A DNA stretch of 45,358 nt from Bryobacterales bacterium (lineage in GTDB: Bacteria > Acidobacteriota > Terriglobia > Bryobacterales > UBA6623). The notes beneath the pieces are model-generated. The model did not search any database and was not told the origin of the DNA. It saw nothing but the letters and a program-made list of their open reading frames with translations. Below, piece after piece: positions 1-9,029 of the stretch. Where the stretch lies: assembly GCA_028819575.1 (NCBI GenBank), contig JAPPLB010000010.1, positions 1 through 45,358 on the forward strand, read 5' to 3'. Made by a program: the position numbers and the translations under genes. The stretch's first letter is position 1. Each line of letters starts with the position of its first letter.

Positions 1-54
1 CTGACGGCCCTCTCACGCACTTCGCCTCGCCGCGTGGTGAGACATGCAGGTCAG
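1..54. repeat. Dispersed palindromic repeat, copy A (window start)
   Basis: This is one end of a dispersed repeat family. It contains the inner hairpin CTCGCC..GTGGTGAG and the outer arm ending in GCAGGTCAG. It matches, in reverse orientation, the last 53 bases of the window, with a 31-base identical stretch at the window edge. The terminal TGA of the arm, on the minus strand at 51-53, is the stop codon of dsbD. The left part of the element is cut off by the window edge. Confidence 0.85.
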
Positions 55-2027
55 ATGCCCGGTCGGGCTTCCGCCACTTGAGGCGCGGCCGCCGACAGGA
101 AGCGCCGAAACTCGTCCACATCGCGGGTACGGCCGGCAAATTCCGCGACGATGGTTTCATCCGGTCGAAGCAAGGCGTAGTAGGGAATAGCCACACTCCC
201 GAAACGTTCAAGCTGCAACTCCTGATTCGCCTGAGACGCTTCATCATGCCCGTCGGTATAAAGCTCGAGGAGGATCATGTCCTTGGTCAGATCCACGATT
301 TCAGATTCGGGGAACATGTTGTACTTCATCCACTTGCAATTGGAGCAGGAATAGCCGGTGAAGGTGACCAGAAGCGGGCTTCCGGTTTGCCGGGCTTTTT
401 CCAGGGCCCCGTCGTAATCGTCTTTGAGCCAGACGTTCTGTTGCGAATCCGGACTGCCGGCAACGGATGGGAATCCGGAATAATCGGTGGGCGGGACGTA
501 GGCCTCCAGCTCGCCCAGCCGGCCGTTGAACATGCCGGGGACGAGGCTGAGAGAGAGAACCAGAAAGACGCCTCCCACGGCGAGACGCCCCAGTCCGACA
601 GGTGCGGGGGCTTCATCCCCTTCATCCGGGAAACGGTAGAAACCGAGCAGGTAGAACGCGGCCAGCGCGAGCAAGACAATCCAAATCGAAAGGAACCGCT
701 CCCTGGTGAGTATCTCGAGCTGATACATCATGTCGACGTTGCTGAGGTACTTGAAAGCCGCCGCCAGAATCAAGAAGGCCATTGTTTTCTTCACACGGCC
801 CAGCCAGGAGCCGCTCTTGGGAAGCCTTGACAGATAGGAGGGAAACAGCGCCAGGAAGAAGAACGGCAGGGCCATTCCCGACGAGAACAAGGCCATGCCG
901 AAGACGGGCCACGCCAAGCCGCCCTGAAGCGATCCGGCGAGCAAGGTTCCTACGAACGGTCCCGTGCAGGCAAACGACGCCAGAGCGAAAACGAGACCCA
1001 TCATCAGCGTTCCCAATATGTCTCCCCGAGCCGAGATCCTGTTGAGCGAGGTCAGAGCGCCGCTCGGCACGGTGATTTCAAAGGCGCCGAAAAGGCTGAC
1101 CGCAAATCCGGCGAACACCAGAGCAATGAAAAGATTCACCCACACGCTCGACCCGAGCTGCACCGTACCGAAAGGCCCCAGCACGACCGAGACAAGAGCG
1201 CCGAGACCCGTGAACAACACGACAACGCCGACACAGAACACGATCGCCTGAAAAACGGAGTCTCTGCGCGAGCCCGTATCCCTGCTCACGAAATATGACA
1301 TCGTGATGGGGATCATCGGGAAGACGCAAGGCGTGAAGACGGCAAGCAGGCCGAAGCCAAAAGCAACAGCGCCGAATTCCACCAAGCCCTGCGATCCGGC
1401 TGTCCGCCGGGGAGTACCTGGCGAGCCACCCTGCGGGGCAGCAGCGCGGCTGCCGGACTGTTGCGGAGCCGGTTTGGCTTCGGAGTAATCCGCCGCGATG
1501 ATAGCGGGAGTGCCACTCGCCTGACGAGCGATCGTCAGCGGGGCGGCTACCTTTCTGGTCACGGGCCGCAGGCAAACGCGGTCGTCGCACACCGAGTAGA
1601 AAGCGGAGGCTTCGAGCACAGCTTCACCAAGCGGGGAACTTTCGCTGAGTTGCACCTCGATCAGGAAGACGACCTGATCGTGGTAGATCTCGCTATCCAT
1701 GTCGAAGTTGGGGTCGTACTTTACTTCCGGCTGAGGTTGATAGACCGTCGCTGCATCAACGAGAGGGGAGTCCGTCAACTCGAGCCTGGTGGGAGTCGGG
1801 CCGCCGGCCGGGGTTGTGGGAGCGTAGAGACGCCAGCCGGAATCAATCGTCGCCGTCAGCTTGCCGACGACCTTGCCTCCCGGCACGGCGGTTGCCGGGT
1901 CCCAACTCAGCGTCCAGCGAACGGGGTCCGGAAGCTGCCGTTTCCTGGTCTTCTCCTGCGCCGACGAGACACAGCAAACCAGGACTCCAAGCATCAACAG
2001 GATGAATAAACCTCGCCGGTTCGACAT
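51..2027 (-). CDS. dsbD: Thiol:disulfide interchange protein DsbD
   Basis: Inner-membrane protein, 658 aa, that carries reducing power from cytoplasmic thioredoxin to periplasmic or extracytoplasmic thiol partners such as cytochrome c maturation proteins. Visible in order: a signal peptide (about 1-24); an N-terminal beta-sandwich domain with its cysteine pair near 147 and 152 (CDDRVC); a polytopic domain with FTPCVFPMIPI near 232 and FACTGPF near 354, the two family redox cysteines; and a C-terminal thioredoxin-like domain with the CSNC active site near 561-564. The start is the ATG at 2027, which has a GGGAGA ribosome site and opens the signal peptide; an upstream in-frame GTG at 2063 adds 12 residues and is less likely. 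The stop codon lies inside repeat copy A. Confidence 0.93.
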   Translation of the reverse strand: MSNRRGLFILLMLGVLVCCVSSAQEKTRKRQLPDPVRWTLSWDPATAVPGGKVVGKLTATIDSGWRLYAPTTPAGGPTPTRLELTDSPLVDAATVYQPQPEVKYDPNFDMDSEIYHDQVVFLIEVQLSESSPLGEAVLEASAFYSVCDDRVCLRPVTRKVAAPLTIARQASGTPAIIAADYSEAKPAPQQSGSRAAAPQGGSPGTPRRTAGSQGLVEFGAVAFGFGLLAVFTPCVFPMIPITMSYFVSRDTGSRRDSVFQAIVFCVGVVVLFTGLGALVSVVLGPFGTVQLGSSVWVNLFIALVFAGFAVSLFGAFEITVPSGALTSLNRISARGDILGTLMMGLVFALASFACTGPFVGTLLAGSLQGGLAWPVFGMALFSSGMALPFFFLALFPSYLSRLPKSGSWLGRVKKTMAFLILAAAFKYLSNVDMMYQLEILTRERFLSIWIVLLALAAFYLLGFYRFPDEGDEAPAPVGLGRLAVGGVFLVLSLSLVPGMFNGRLGELEAYVPPTDYSGFPSVAGSPDSQQNVWLKDDYDGALEKARQTGSPLLVTFTGYSCSNCKWMKYNMFPESEIVDLTKDMILLELYTDGHDEASQANQELQLERFGSVAIPYYALLRPDETIVAEFAGRTRDVDEFRRFLSAAAPQVAEARPGI

Positions 2028-2133
2028 CGCGGTTCTCCCAGAGGTGACAGGTGAGCGGATCACCCCCTAATTATCGCTTCGTGGACTGATCGCGCGAAGC
2101 GCCGTTGCGATATAAGGCTCCAGCGACAAGAAG

Positions 2134-3528
2134 TTACTGTCCACCTTCGAGCTTGTTAAGCCCATTCAGAGCTGCGATCTTGTAGGCCTCTGCCAAGGTC
2201 GGATAATTGAAAACCGCGTCCCGCAGATATTCGATGCTGCCGTCGTGTTCGATGACCGCCTGTCCGATGTGGACCAACTCCGTCGCATGCTCCCCCAGAA
2301 TGTGGACGGCCAGCAGCTTCAAATCCTGACGATTGAAAAGCAGTTTGAGCATACCGGTTCTCCCCCCGCTGATGTGGGTTCGGGACAGCTCACGGAAGCG
2401 AGCAATGCCCGTTTCGTAGGGGACCGAGTCTTTCGTCAGCTCTTGTTCGGTCGGACCAATCATCGCGATCTCGGGAATCGTGTAAACACCGAACGGCAGG
2501 CGTGCAAACTTTTTTTCGGTTTCCTGACCGAAGGCATGCAGAGCGGCCACACGGCCCTGCTCCATGGCCGTGGAAGCCAGGCTCGGAAAACCGATAATAT
2601 CCCCGACCGCGTAGATGTGATCAAGTCGAGTGCGGTAGTGCTCGTCGACCTGGATACGTCCGCGGGCATCGATCTCTATGCAGACCCTATCCAAGTGCAG
2701 AGCTTCTGAAGCGCCGACCCGGCCCGCGGCAAACATCAGCGACTCAGTGTGCAGTTTCTTTCCGCTCTCGGTCCGGACCTCCACCTTGCCGTTCTCCGTG
2801 GGCCGGACGGAGGAGACCGACTCCCCGAAACGCAACGTGATCCCCTGATCGCGCATGTGATAGTACAAGGCGTCTTCGATCTCGTCGTCGACGAAGTCGA
2901 GGGGCCTCTGTCGACCGTCAATCAAGGTGACGCGGACACCAAGAGTTCGGAAGATCGTAGCGTACTCCGTGCCGACAATCCCTGCTCCGACGAAGGTCAT
3001 CGTACGGGGGATCTCACCGAGGCATAGCAGGCCGTCGCTATCGATGATCCTGCGGTCGTCAAACTCGATATCAGGCGGACGAGCCGGCTTCGTGCCAACC
3101 GCGATGATGATTTTCTCCGAGGTGAGCCTGCGCAGGGTGCCGTCGTCGCTTTTCACTTCAATGGTGTGCGGGTCGACAAAGGCCGCCGTCCCATCGACAA
3201 TGTCAATGTAGTTGCGAATGAGTTGATCGCGGACCACATTGACTTCCGTTTCGGTCACGCGTTGAGTGCGGAACATCAGGTCCTGAATCGTGACCTTGTC
3301 CTTGACACGGTAAGCCGATCCATAGACCTCCCGCTGCTTTACTCCTGACAGGTAGGAAGCCGCCTCACGAAGCGTCTTGCTGGGGATCGTGCCTTTGTGC
3401 AAGCAGATTCCACCCACACTGGTATTGCGCTCGATGACAGCCACGGTCTTTTCGAGCTTCGAGGCCGAGATGGCGGCTGTGCGCCCAGCCGGACCGCTGC
3501 CAATGACGATCAAGTCGTACTCGGCCAT
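2134..3528 (-). CDS. sthA: Soluble pyridine nucleotide transhydrogenase (Si-specific NAD(P)+ transhydrogenase)
   Basis: FAD flavoprotein, 464 aa, that moves hydride between NADPH and NAD+ in the cytoplasm and so balances the two pools. The N-terminal dinucleotide fold GSGPAG is at 11-16. The active-site loop reads GGICLHKGTIPSK (about 39-51): the first redox cysteine of the lipoamide dehydrogenase family is kept (C42) but the second is Thr47. That substitution marks SthA-type transhydrogenases and argues against dihydrolipoamide dehydrogenase or mercuric reductase. A second nucleotide-binding fold (FVGAGIVGTEYA, near 180) and a C-terminal dimerisation domain follow. Length is normal. A GGAGG ribosome site sits 9 bases before the ATG. 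It probably has its own promoter in the 198-base gap after the Gfo/Idh/MocA gene. Confidence 0.88.
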   Translation of the reverse strand: MAEYDLIVIGSGPAGRTAAISASKLEKTVAVIERNTSVGGICLHKGTIPSKTLREAASYLSGVKQREVYGSAYRVKDKVTIQDLMFRTQRVTETEVNVVRDQLIRNYIDIVDGTAAFVDPHTIEVKSDDGTLRRLTSEKIIIAVGTKPARPPDIEFDDRRIIDSDGLLCLGEIPRTMTFVGAGIVGTEYATIFRTLGVRVTLIDGRQRPLDFVDDEIEDALYYHMRDQGITLRFGESVSSVRPTENGKVEVRTESGKKLHTESLMFAAGRVGASEALHLDRVCIEIDARGRIQVDEHYRTRLDHIYAVGDIIGFPSLASTAMEQGRVAALHAFGQETEKKFARLPFGVYTIPEIAMIGPTEQELTKDSVPYETGIARFRELSRTHISGGRTGMLKLLFNRQDLKLLAVHILGEHATELVHIGQAVIEHDGSIEYLRDAVFNYPTLAEAYKIAALNGLNKLEGGQ

Positions 3529-3726
3529 GCAGGTTCCTCCTGTCGAGGCCGCGCCGCAAAACCGGCTTTTCCAGGTTGGTCGAAAGCTCGGCCGCTCCCG
3601 CAGGTCGGCCGAGTCATCTTCCGTTCCGGTTTCTTCAGGAGCCTTACTCTCGAAGTTCGAAGAAAGCTATCCGATCTCTTCCATCGACAGGAATACTCGC
3701 AAGCCTACGGGCCCGGGAATCGACGA

Positions 3727-5016
3727 CTACACTCTCTCCGGCACAACGAACGGCTTGCGGTATCTCCGCGTGAGGTACGAATTGGCCTCGTCGTCACCGG
3801 GGAAGTTCTCCCAGGCTGGATCGAATGTCAGCTTCCTACCGGTTCGGTAGGAGATGTTTCCGAGGTGACACAGAGCCGAAGACAAATGTCCCTCCAGGAT
3901 ATCGGCGTTGAGCAGACTGCGGTCGCGGTTCCTGACGGCGTCGATGAAGTTCTGGAAGTGGCTGACGCGCGGCCCGTCTTTGGAACTCGCAGGTCCCGGC
4001 TCGCCCTTTTCGCCAAGATAGGCTTGCCAGCCGCCCCTTCCAATCGTGAGATAGCCGTCGGAGCCATAGAAAATGTTGCCGACGGTGACTTCCTTTTCAT
4101 CGTTGGTCAACAGACCGCGCACTTCGAAGACGAGCAGCGTGTCGTCGTATTCGAAGGTCGTGAGTTGCGTATTCGGGGTTTCCTGATCGTCGTCGTAGAC
4201 GAACTTATCCCCCGCGCCGTTGATCCTGGCGGGGAGCTCGTGCTTGTTGATGCCCCAGCGGGCAATATCCATCTGGTGGACACCCTGATTGCCCATGTCG
4301 GTCGTGCCGTAGTCCCAAATCCAGTGCCAGTTGTAGTGGAAGCGATTTCGGCTGAAGGGGCGCTCGGGAGCCGGACCGAGCCACAGATCGTAGTCCACGC
4401 CTTCGGGCACCGGCGCATCCGGGGTATGGCCGATCGACTTGCGGCGCTTGTAACAGAGGCCTTTCGCCATATAGACCTTGCCGATGCCGCCGTCGTGAAT
4501 GAACTTGATCGCCTCCTGCATAGCGGGTGAGGAACGTCCCTGGGTCCCTGTCTGGACCACGCGGTCATATTTGCGGGCGGCTTCGACGATCCGCCGGCCC
4601 TCGCTGATGTTGTGGGAAACGGGCTTTTCAACGTAGACATCCTTGCCCGCCTGGCAGGCCCAAATGGCTCCCAGCGCATGCCAATGGTCGGGCGTGGCGA
4701 TCGAGACGATGTCGATGTCGTTGTCGTCGAGAACCCGGCGGATGTCCTGCACGACCTTCGGTTTCGGCGCGCCTGCTTCCTCGAGGATCTTCCGGGCTCG
4801 GCCCACGACGTTGAGATCGACGTCGCAAAGCGTCGTGACCACCGCGTCGGGGGACTCCGTGAACCCCTTGACGTGACTCCTTCCCCGCCCCCGCACTCCT
4901 ACGACAGCGACACGAAGCTGGTCACTCGGCAAACGCGCGCTGCTTGCCGCGGCGCCCAAGGGGGCGGCCGTCGCAGCGCCGGCAACGGAACCTTTCAGGA
5001 ACGATCGACGATTCAT
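3727..5016 (-). CDS. Tat-exported Gfo/Idh/MocA family oxidoreductase
   Basis: NAD(P)-dependent sugar oxidoreductase family, 429 aa. The N-terminus MNRRSFLKGSVAG is a twin-arginine signal, so the protein is expected to leave the cytoplasm folded with its cofactor, as glucose-fructose oxidoreductase does. The Rossmann motif VGVRGRG lies near 40-46, the family EKPVS motif near 130, and GNQGVHQMDIARW near 235-250 is the usual metal/substrate-face histidine segment. A GGGAGG ribosome site precedes the ATG. It is divergent from a DUF1080 gene and a sugar-isomerase-like gene. The three together match the enzyme types of the 3-keto-glycoside pathway, in which Gfo/Idh/MocA enzymes oxidise C3 of a glycoside. 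The substrate is not readable from sequence. Confidence 0.85.
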   Translation of the reverse strand: MNRRSFLKGSVAGAATAAPLGAAASSARLPSDQLRVAVVGVRGRGRSHVKGFTESPDAVVTTLCDVDLNVVGRARKILEEAGAPKPKVVQDIRRVLDDNDIDIVSIATPDHWHALGAIWACQAGKDVYVEKPVSHNISEGRRIVEAARKYDRVVQTGTQGRSSPAMQEAIKFIHDGGIGKVYMAKGLCYKRRKSIGHTPDAPVPEGVDYDLWLGPAPERPFSRNRFHYNWHWIWDYGTTDMGNQGVHQMDIARWGINKHELPARINGAGDKFVYDDDQETPNTQLTTFEYDDTLLVFEVRGLLTNDEKEVTVGNIFYGSDGYLTIGRGGWQAYLGEKGEPGPASSKDGPRVSHFQNFIDAVRNRDRSLLNADILEGHLSSALCHLGNISYRTGRKLTFDPAWENFPGDDEANSYLTRRYRKPFVVPERV

Positions 5017-5657
5017 AAGAACCTCCCGGAACCACGATATCGAAAATATCCGTTTACGTCAAAGGGCGCCGACATCATGTAAACGCGATATAGTTTGTTT
5101 CCCGTTCTCAGCGTGGGTGCATTTTTCGTTCGCCGTAGCGGAAGCAGCCCGGAAGGCGACGGGAGCTGCGGCGAACGGCGGACGGGAGCGGGGACACTGG
5201 CTCAGTGGCAATATGCCGCCCATGCCGCGCCACAACGCACAGAAAAGCGGCGACCGGGCGGCTTGCGCGACAGCCCGGGCGGAGGTTTCTGATTGTGCGT
5301 CCCTTGCGCACCCACGACGAACCGAACGCCATGAAATCCGTGTCTCGTGTCTCGTGAAAACCTTACAGGCGGTGTTGCCGCGCGGGCGGCTCGCGCCTCG
5401 TCCTGATGTTCCTCTGATGCACTTCGCCTTGCCTCGTGGGGAGAAATGCAGGTCAGGATTCCCGTCTCTGTGTCCTGATGCCATTCCGGCCGGGGCGGCC
5501 AAAACAAGGTTGAAGGGCTTCAACACCTCAAGCGGATGGGGAACGTTCTGCCTGGATCACCAGGAGCAGTTCTCATATTGCGCCGACAAGGACATCCGCA
5601 TCCTCGATCCGGGTTGCAAGTTCGGCGCAGTCTGGAGTACAACGGTCAGAGGCCACC
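5017..5657. other. 641-base divergent intergenic region with repeat copy B
   Basis: Non-coding region between the Gfo/Idh/MocA gene and the DUF1080 gene. It must hold promoters for both directions; no convincing -35/-10 pair was seen. The right half carries a degenerate repeat copy (5338-5456). Open frames here are poor in coding signal and share peptides with the other repeat copies, so none is called. Confidence 0.6.
5338..5456. repeat. Dispersed palindromic repeat, copy B (degenerate)
   Basis: Contains the internal TCGTGTCTCGTG core, the GCGCCTCGTCCTGA segment and the outer arm GAGAAATGCAGGTCAG, in the same order as other copies. A clear left arm was not found, so this copy looks truncated or decayed. 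Confidence 0.7.
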
Positions 5658-6287
5658 ATGCTGCGATATGTCTTGCTTGGAATCCTGATCTGCGGAGTCG
5701 TTGCCGCCGAGTCTCCCAATATGCTCACCGAGAAAGAGCAGAAGGAAGGATACCGGAGGATCTTCGACGGCAAGACGCTCGACGGGTGGAAGGGCGATGC
5801 GAAGCTGTGGTCGGTCGTCGACGAAGCGATCGTCGGTTCCACAGAAGGCAACAAGATTCCCCACAACAGCTTCCTGATCAGCGAAGAGAAGTTCTCGGAC
5901 TTCATTCTGCGGCTCGACGTCAAAGTCCGCAATCACAACAGCGGCGTGCAATTCCGCAGCGAAGAGCTACCCAACCGGGTAGTGCGGGGCTATCAGGCTG
6001 ATGCCGCCGAAGGAGCCTGGTGGGGCAGTTTGTACGGCGAAAAGACCGGACGGGGCGTCATCGCCGCCGGTTATGAGGGCAAGGGTGAGAAGGTCGTCAA
6101 GCCCGGCGATTGGAACAGCTACGAGATCATCTGCAAGGGCAATCAGATCACTCTCACGCTGAACGGTTTCGTCACGGCCGATCTGGCTGATGACATGTCG
6201 TCGGAAGGAGTCATTGCCCTGCAATTGCACTCAGGACCGGCGATGCAAGTCTCGTTTCGCAACATTCGCATCCGCACGCTGGAGTAG
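5658..6287 (+). CDS. DUF1080 / 3-keto-disaccharide hydrolase domain protein, secreted
   Basis: 209 aa, one concanavalin-like DUF1080 domain after a signal peptide (about 1-17, cleavage near VAA/ES). The domain opens with the family hallmark IFDGKTLDGW (about 35-44) and contains NHNSGVQFRS (about 94-103) and a closing NIRIR strand. Members are reported to hydrolyse or hydrate 3-keto sugars made by oxidation of glycosides. A GAGG ribosome site precedes the ATG. It is followed after 43 bases by the sugar-isomerase-like gene on the same strand, so the two are probably one transcript, divergent from the exported Gfo/Idh/MocA oxidase. It is expected outside the inner membrane. The specific substrate is unknown. 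Confidence 0.85.
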   Translation: MLRYVLLGILICGVVAAESPNMLTEKEQKEGYRRIFDGKTLDGWKGDAKLWSVVDEAIVGSTEGNKIPHNSFLISEEKFSDFILRLDVKVRNHNSGVQFRSEELPNRVVRGYQADAAEGAWWGSLYGEKTGRGVIAAGYEGKGEKVVKPGDWNSYEIICKGNQITLTLNGFVTADLADDMSSEGVIALQLHSGPAMQVSFRNIRIRTLE

Positions 6288-6330
6288 TCGGCGAGTCGTC
6301 GACGCAACCCATCAAAGGGGGAAGAGAACC

Positions 6331-7248
6331 ATGAAAAAAATCTCGCTCGGCAGTTGGGCTTTCGCGTTCGGACCTTACTCTGACAATCCGGTCCCATTCG
6401 ACAAGACAGCCAAGAGGCTTGCCGAAGCCGGCTATGACGCCATCGAGGTCTGCGGCATCCAAGAGCACGTCACTCTCGATGCCTACCCGACAACGAAGTC
6501 TCGCCAGGAAGTCAAGAAGATGCTCGATGATCTCGGATTGGAGCGATCAGGCTATGCGTGCGACCAGTACGCATTCGATCCAACCGAGGCTGAGAACAAG
6601 CAGAAATATCTCGGGCAGTTCTCAAAGAATCTCGAGATGTGCAATGACCTGGGCATCCGAGACATCCGGGTGGATACGGTCGCCGATCCCGGCAAGTACT
6701 CCGACGATGCCGAGTACGAGGCGGCGAAGGGCCGGGTGGCGGAGACATTTCACGAAGCAGCGCAAAAAGCGCAGGACGCCGGCATCCGGATGCACTGGGA
6801 GTTCGAGCCGGGGTTCATCTTCAACAAGCCGTCTGAAATCATCGAGCTCCATGGCAAGGTGGCCCATCCGAACTTCGATGTCATGTACGACACAAGCCAC
6901 GCCTACATGTCAACCGTCGCGGGCTCCCGGCAGCACGGCGAGAAGGAAACTCTCGATGGCGGTATCGAAGAGCTGCTCGCCAACCTCGAGGGCAAGATCG
7001 GCGCGATCCACTTGATCGACTCCGACGGCAGCTTGCATGACAACCACACCAGCACGCACAACCCGTTCGGGACCGGCAACGTCGACTTCAAATCGGTTGC
7101 GCCGAAACTGTTGACGGTGCCCCATGTCGAATACTGGGCCATCGACATGTGCTTCTGGCCAGGTTCATGGGAATTGGTCGAAGCTTCTCTGGCATACGTA
7201 AAGGACCTGGTCGCGGAGGCCGAAGCCGCGACTGCTGCCGCATCCTAA
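6331..7248 (+). CDS. Sugar phosphate isomerase/epimerase-like TIM barrel protein
   Basis: 305 aa, AP endonuclease 2/xylose-isomerase-like barrel. Likely metal ligands are visible as E in HWEFEPG (near 155), D and H in MYDTSHAY (near 185) and later acidic residues in IHLIDSDGS. No signal peptide, so cytoplasmic. The ATG at 6331 is preceded by AGGGGGA at 6 to 10 bases; in-frame sequence upstream runs back into the DUF1080 gene and is not coding. Some members of this superfamily act as lyases on 3-keto-glycosides, and the neighbours (DUF1080, Gfo/Idh/MocA) fit that role, but ordinary keto-sugar epimerase activity is equally possible from sequence alone. Confidence 0.8.
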   Translation: MKKISLGSWAFAFGPYSDNPVPFDKTAKRLAEAGYDAIEVCGIQEHVTLDAYPTTKSRQEVKKMLDDLGLERSGYACDQYAFDPTEAENKQKYLGQFSKNLEMCNDLGIRDIRVDTVADPGKYSDDAEYEAAKGRVAETFHEAAQKAQDAGIRMHWEFEPGFIFNKPSEIIELHGKVAHPNFDVMYDTSHAYMSTVAGSRQHGEKETLDGGIEELLANLEGKIGAIHLIDSDGSLHDNHTSTHNPFGTGNVDFKSVAPKLLTVPHVEYWAIDMCFWPGSWELVEASLAYVKDLVAEAEAATAAAS

Positions 7249-7326
7249 CGGGATCTCTTGCTGCATGGGCAAGCCGGGTTAGATCAGCCGACCTCGAAGG
7301 CCTACCGGGAAAGACGCGCCGTGATG

Positions 7327-7351
7327 GTGCGTTCGTACTCGAAGAACGCAC
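7327..7351. terminator. Hairpin between convergent genes
   Basis: Perfect 8-bp inverted repeat GTGCGTTC / GAACGCAC with a 9-base loop, in the 136-base gap between the sugar-isomerase-like gene (plus) and the lipoprotein gene (minus). There is no T-run on either side, so it is not a classical intrinsic terminator. It could still end or protect both transcripts. Confidence 0.35.
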
Positions 7352-7384
7352 ACTCGATCCTTCGGGCCGTGATCGCTGATTCCC

Positions 7385-7822
7385 CTACTGGCTCTTCCCG
7401 TTCTTCTCCGATGCTACTCGCTTGCGGGTGCTCTCCAGCGTTCCTTTCATTAAGCCTATGCTGCCTCTGAAGTTGCTCAGTTCCGTCACGAGCTGTCCTG
7501 CCAGTTCCCTCAGCTCTTCGATGTCGCCTTCTTCGATCTTCTTGCGGTAATCGTCGATCCAGCTGCTTCTCTGGAGTTCCTCGTATTCCTCGAGCTTCGC
7601 TCTCGTGCTCTCTTCCAGGTTGACTCTTAGCGGTGTCGGACTTCTCTCCAGAATGTTGTAGTTGTCCGCCAGTTCCCTCAGATTGTCGATGTTCACCTGT
7701 TCGACTCTCTCGATCTCTTCGAGCACTGTGCGCAGCATCTCTCGGATGTCCCCGGCTTCGTTCGTGCAGCTCAGTACGACCAGCACCATCATCAGCGCTA
7801 GCAGTGTTCTTGCCGTTTTCAT
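7385..7822 (-). CDS. Small coiled-coil lipoprotein of unknown function
   Basis: 145 aa, not assigned to a family. The ATG at 7822 has a strong GGGGAGAG site and opens a lipoprotein signal with the lipobox VVLSC (cysteine near 19). The mature part is short, very rich in Glu, Arg and Leu, and predicted almost wholly helical with heptad-like spacing (IREMLRTVLEEIERVEQ, then a second helix around the LEEYEEL segment). It contains no cysteine after the lipobox and no catalytic motif. An in-frame extension upstream (36 residues) lacks coding character. It is expected to be membrane-anchored outside the cytoplasm. It stands 184 bases after the small membrane protein of the rnhB cluster and is probably transcribed separately. 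Confidence 0.7.
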   Translation of the reverse strand: MKTARTLLALMMVLVVLSCTNEAGDIREMLRTVLEEIERVEQVNIDNLRELADNYNILERSPTPLRVNLEESTRAKLEEYEELQRSSWIDDYRKKIEEGDIEELRELAGQLVTELSNFRGSIGLMKGTLESTRKRVASEKNGKSQ

Positions 7823-8006
7823 GGTTTCTCTCCCCAGCCAGCTCTCATTTGTCGATTTCACCGTATGGCACCCTTCACCTGATATACGGCAACCGCACCG
7901 CCAGTGTTCCGATACACTTTGTCCTTTCAACTTGCAGTTAATGCAGGTTCAACGAAAAAAGAGGCGGCGCTCACACGATCTGCAACGGCCCAAGACGAAG
8001 AGAGTC

Positions 8007-8297
8007 CTACTTCCAAAGCCGCCAAGCCTCGCCGATGCCGATCCAGATATTCACCAACCCCACCCCCGAGACCCCGCCGCGCAGGTAGTTGCTCAACCAC
8101 AACCCATTCAACTGCGGCGTCAATCCAAAGAAGAAATTGTTGTCCCAAAACGGCGTCCAGGGCAGGATCACCAGTAAGATCCCGATCTCGATGCAGAACA
8201 GAATGAACAGGATGTGCGTCAGCAGCCTCGCCCGAGCGCCTCGTTGAACCGGCTCGGACTCGGACTCGCCCGATTTCAGGCCGAGGATCTCGCCCAT
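8007..8297 (-). CDS. Small two-helix membrane protein next to rnhB
   Basis: 96 aa, unassigned. A charged cytoplasmic-type N-terminus is followed by a strong transmembrane helix (LLTHILFILFCIEIGILLVI, about 26-45) and a second hydrophobic segment (GVGLVNIWIGIGEAW, about 78-92). The segment between them is aromatic (PWTPFWDNNFFFG). It starts 6 bases after the rnhB stop and ends the translation operon on this strand, so it is probably cotranscribed with it. Codon use is like that of its neighbours. Function not known. Confidence 0.65.
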   Translation of the reverse strand: MGEILGLKSGESESEPVQRGARARLLTHILFILFCIEIGILLVILPWTPFWDNNFFFGLTPQLNGLWLSNYLRGGVSGVGLVNIWIGIGEAWRLWK

Positions 8298-8303
8298 GGT
8301 CTT

Positions 8304-9029
8304 CTAGAAAGAAAGCGCTGCCGCACCATCCTGCAGGCCCAAGGGAAGAGACACGCATGAATCCGGTTGCGGTCCGAAGCAGGCGCAATCGGCAACCGGC
8401 TTGAACGACATCCGATGCAGCGGTGTCGGGCCGTGTTCTTCGAGAGCGGCCAAATGATCGGGGGAGCCGTAGCCCTTATTCGAAGCCAGCCGGTACTCGG
8501 GAAACACCACGTCCCACTCCTTCATCCAACGATCGCGCTCGACTTTCGCCACGATCGACGCCGCCGCGACCGACGAACTCGTGGCGTCACCCTTGACAAT
8601 CGATTCCTGCGGAATGGCCACATCCAACGACAGAGCATCCACCACAAGGGCCGCCGCCGCAGGATCCAGCCCGAGAACAGCCGCTCGCATCGCCAGGCGC
8701 GAAGCCTGATAGATGTTCAGGCGATCGATCTGAGCATTGTCAACGGCCGCCACCGAGACGGCAATGGCCCGCTTGCGTATCCGCCCGCTCAGCACCCGGC
8801 GTGATTCCGCATCAAGCCGCTTGCTATCGTTGAGCCCACGCACAGGATGCCGCGGATCGAGAATCACAGCGGCCGCCACAACCGGTCCGAAGAGACAGCC
8901 GCGGCCGACTTCGTCCACTCCGGCTACCAGCGAGTGCCCCCGGGCACGCAACCCTTGCTCGATCCTCGTATCAGGCCGGTTCCTGGGCACCCGTTTTTTG
9001 CGAGCAAGCAGCGCCACGGTTCGCGGCAT
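8304..9029 (-). CDS. rnhB: Ribonuclease HII
   Basis: 241 aa. Cleaves RNA in RNA-DNA hybrids, including single ribonucleotides misincorporated in DNA. The signature DEVGRGCLFGPV (about 39-50) supplies the first two acidic metal ligands; later acidic residues lie in VVDALSLD (near 128) and in the ERD segment near 163. A basic N-terminal extension of about 30 residues and a C-terminal tail ending GAAALSF are slightly longer than minimal RNase HII. The ATG directly follows the rplS stop codon (TGA ATG, no gap), so translation is probably coupled. The rplS-rnhB order is common in bacteria. Confidence 0.93.
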   Translation of the reverse strand: MPRTVALLARKKRVPRNRPDTRIEQGLRARGHSLVAGVDEVGRGCLFGPVVAAAVILDPRHPVRGLNDSKRLDAESRRVLSGRIRKRAIAVSVAAVDNAQIDRLNIYQASRLAMRAAVLGLDPAAAALVVDALSLDVAIPQESIVKGDATSSSVAAASIVAKVERDRWMKEWDVVFPEYRLASNKGYGSPDHLAALEEHGPTPLHRMSFKPVADCACFGPQPDSCVSLPLGLQDGAAALSF

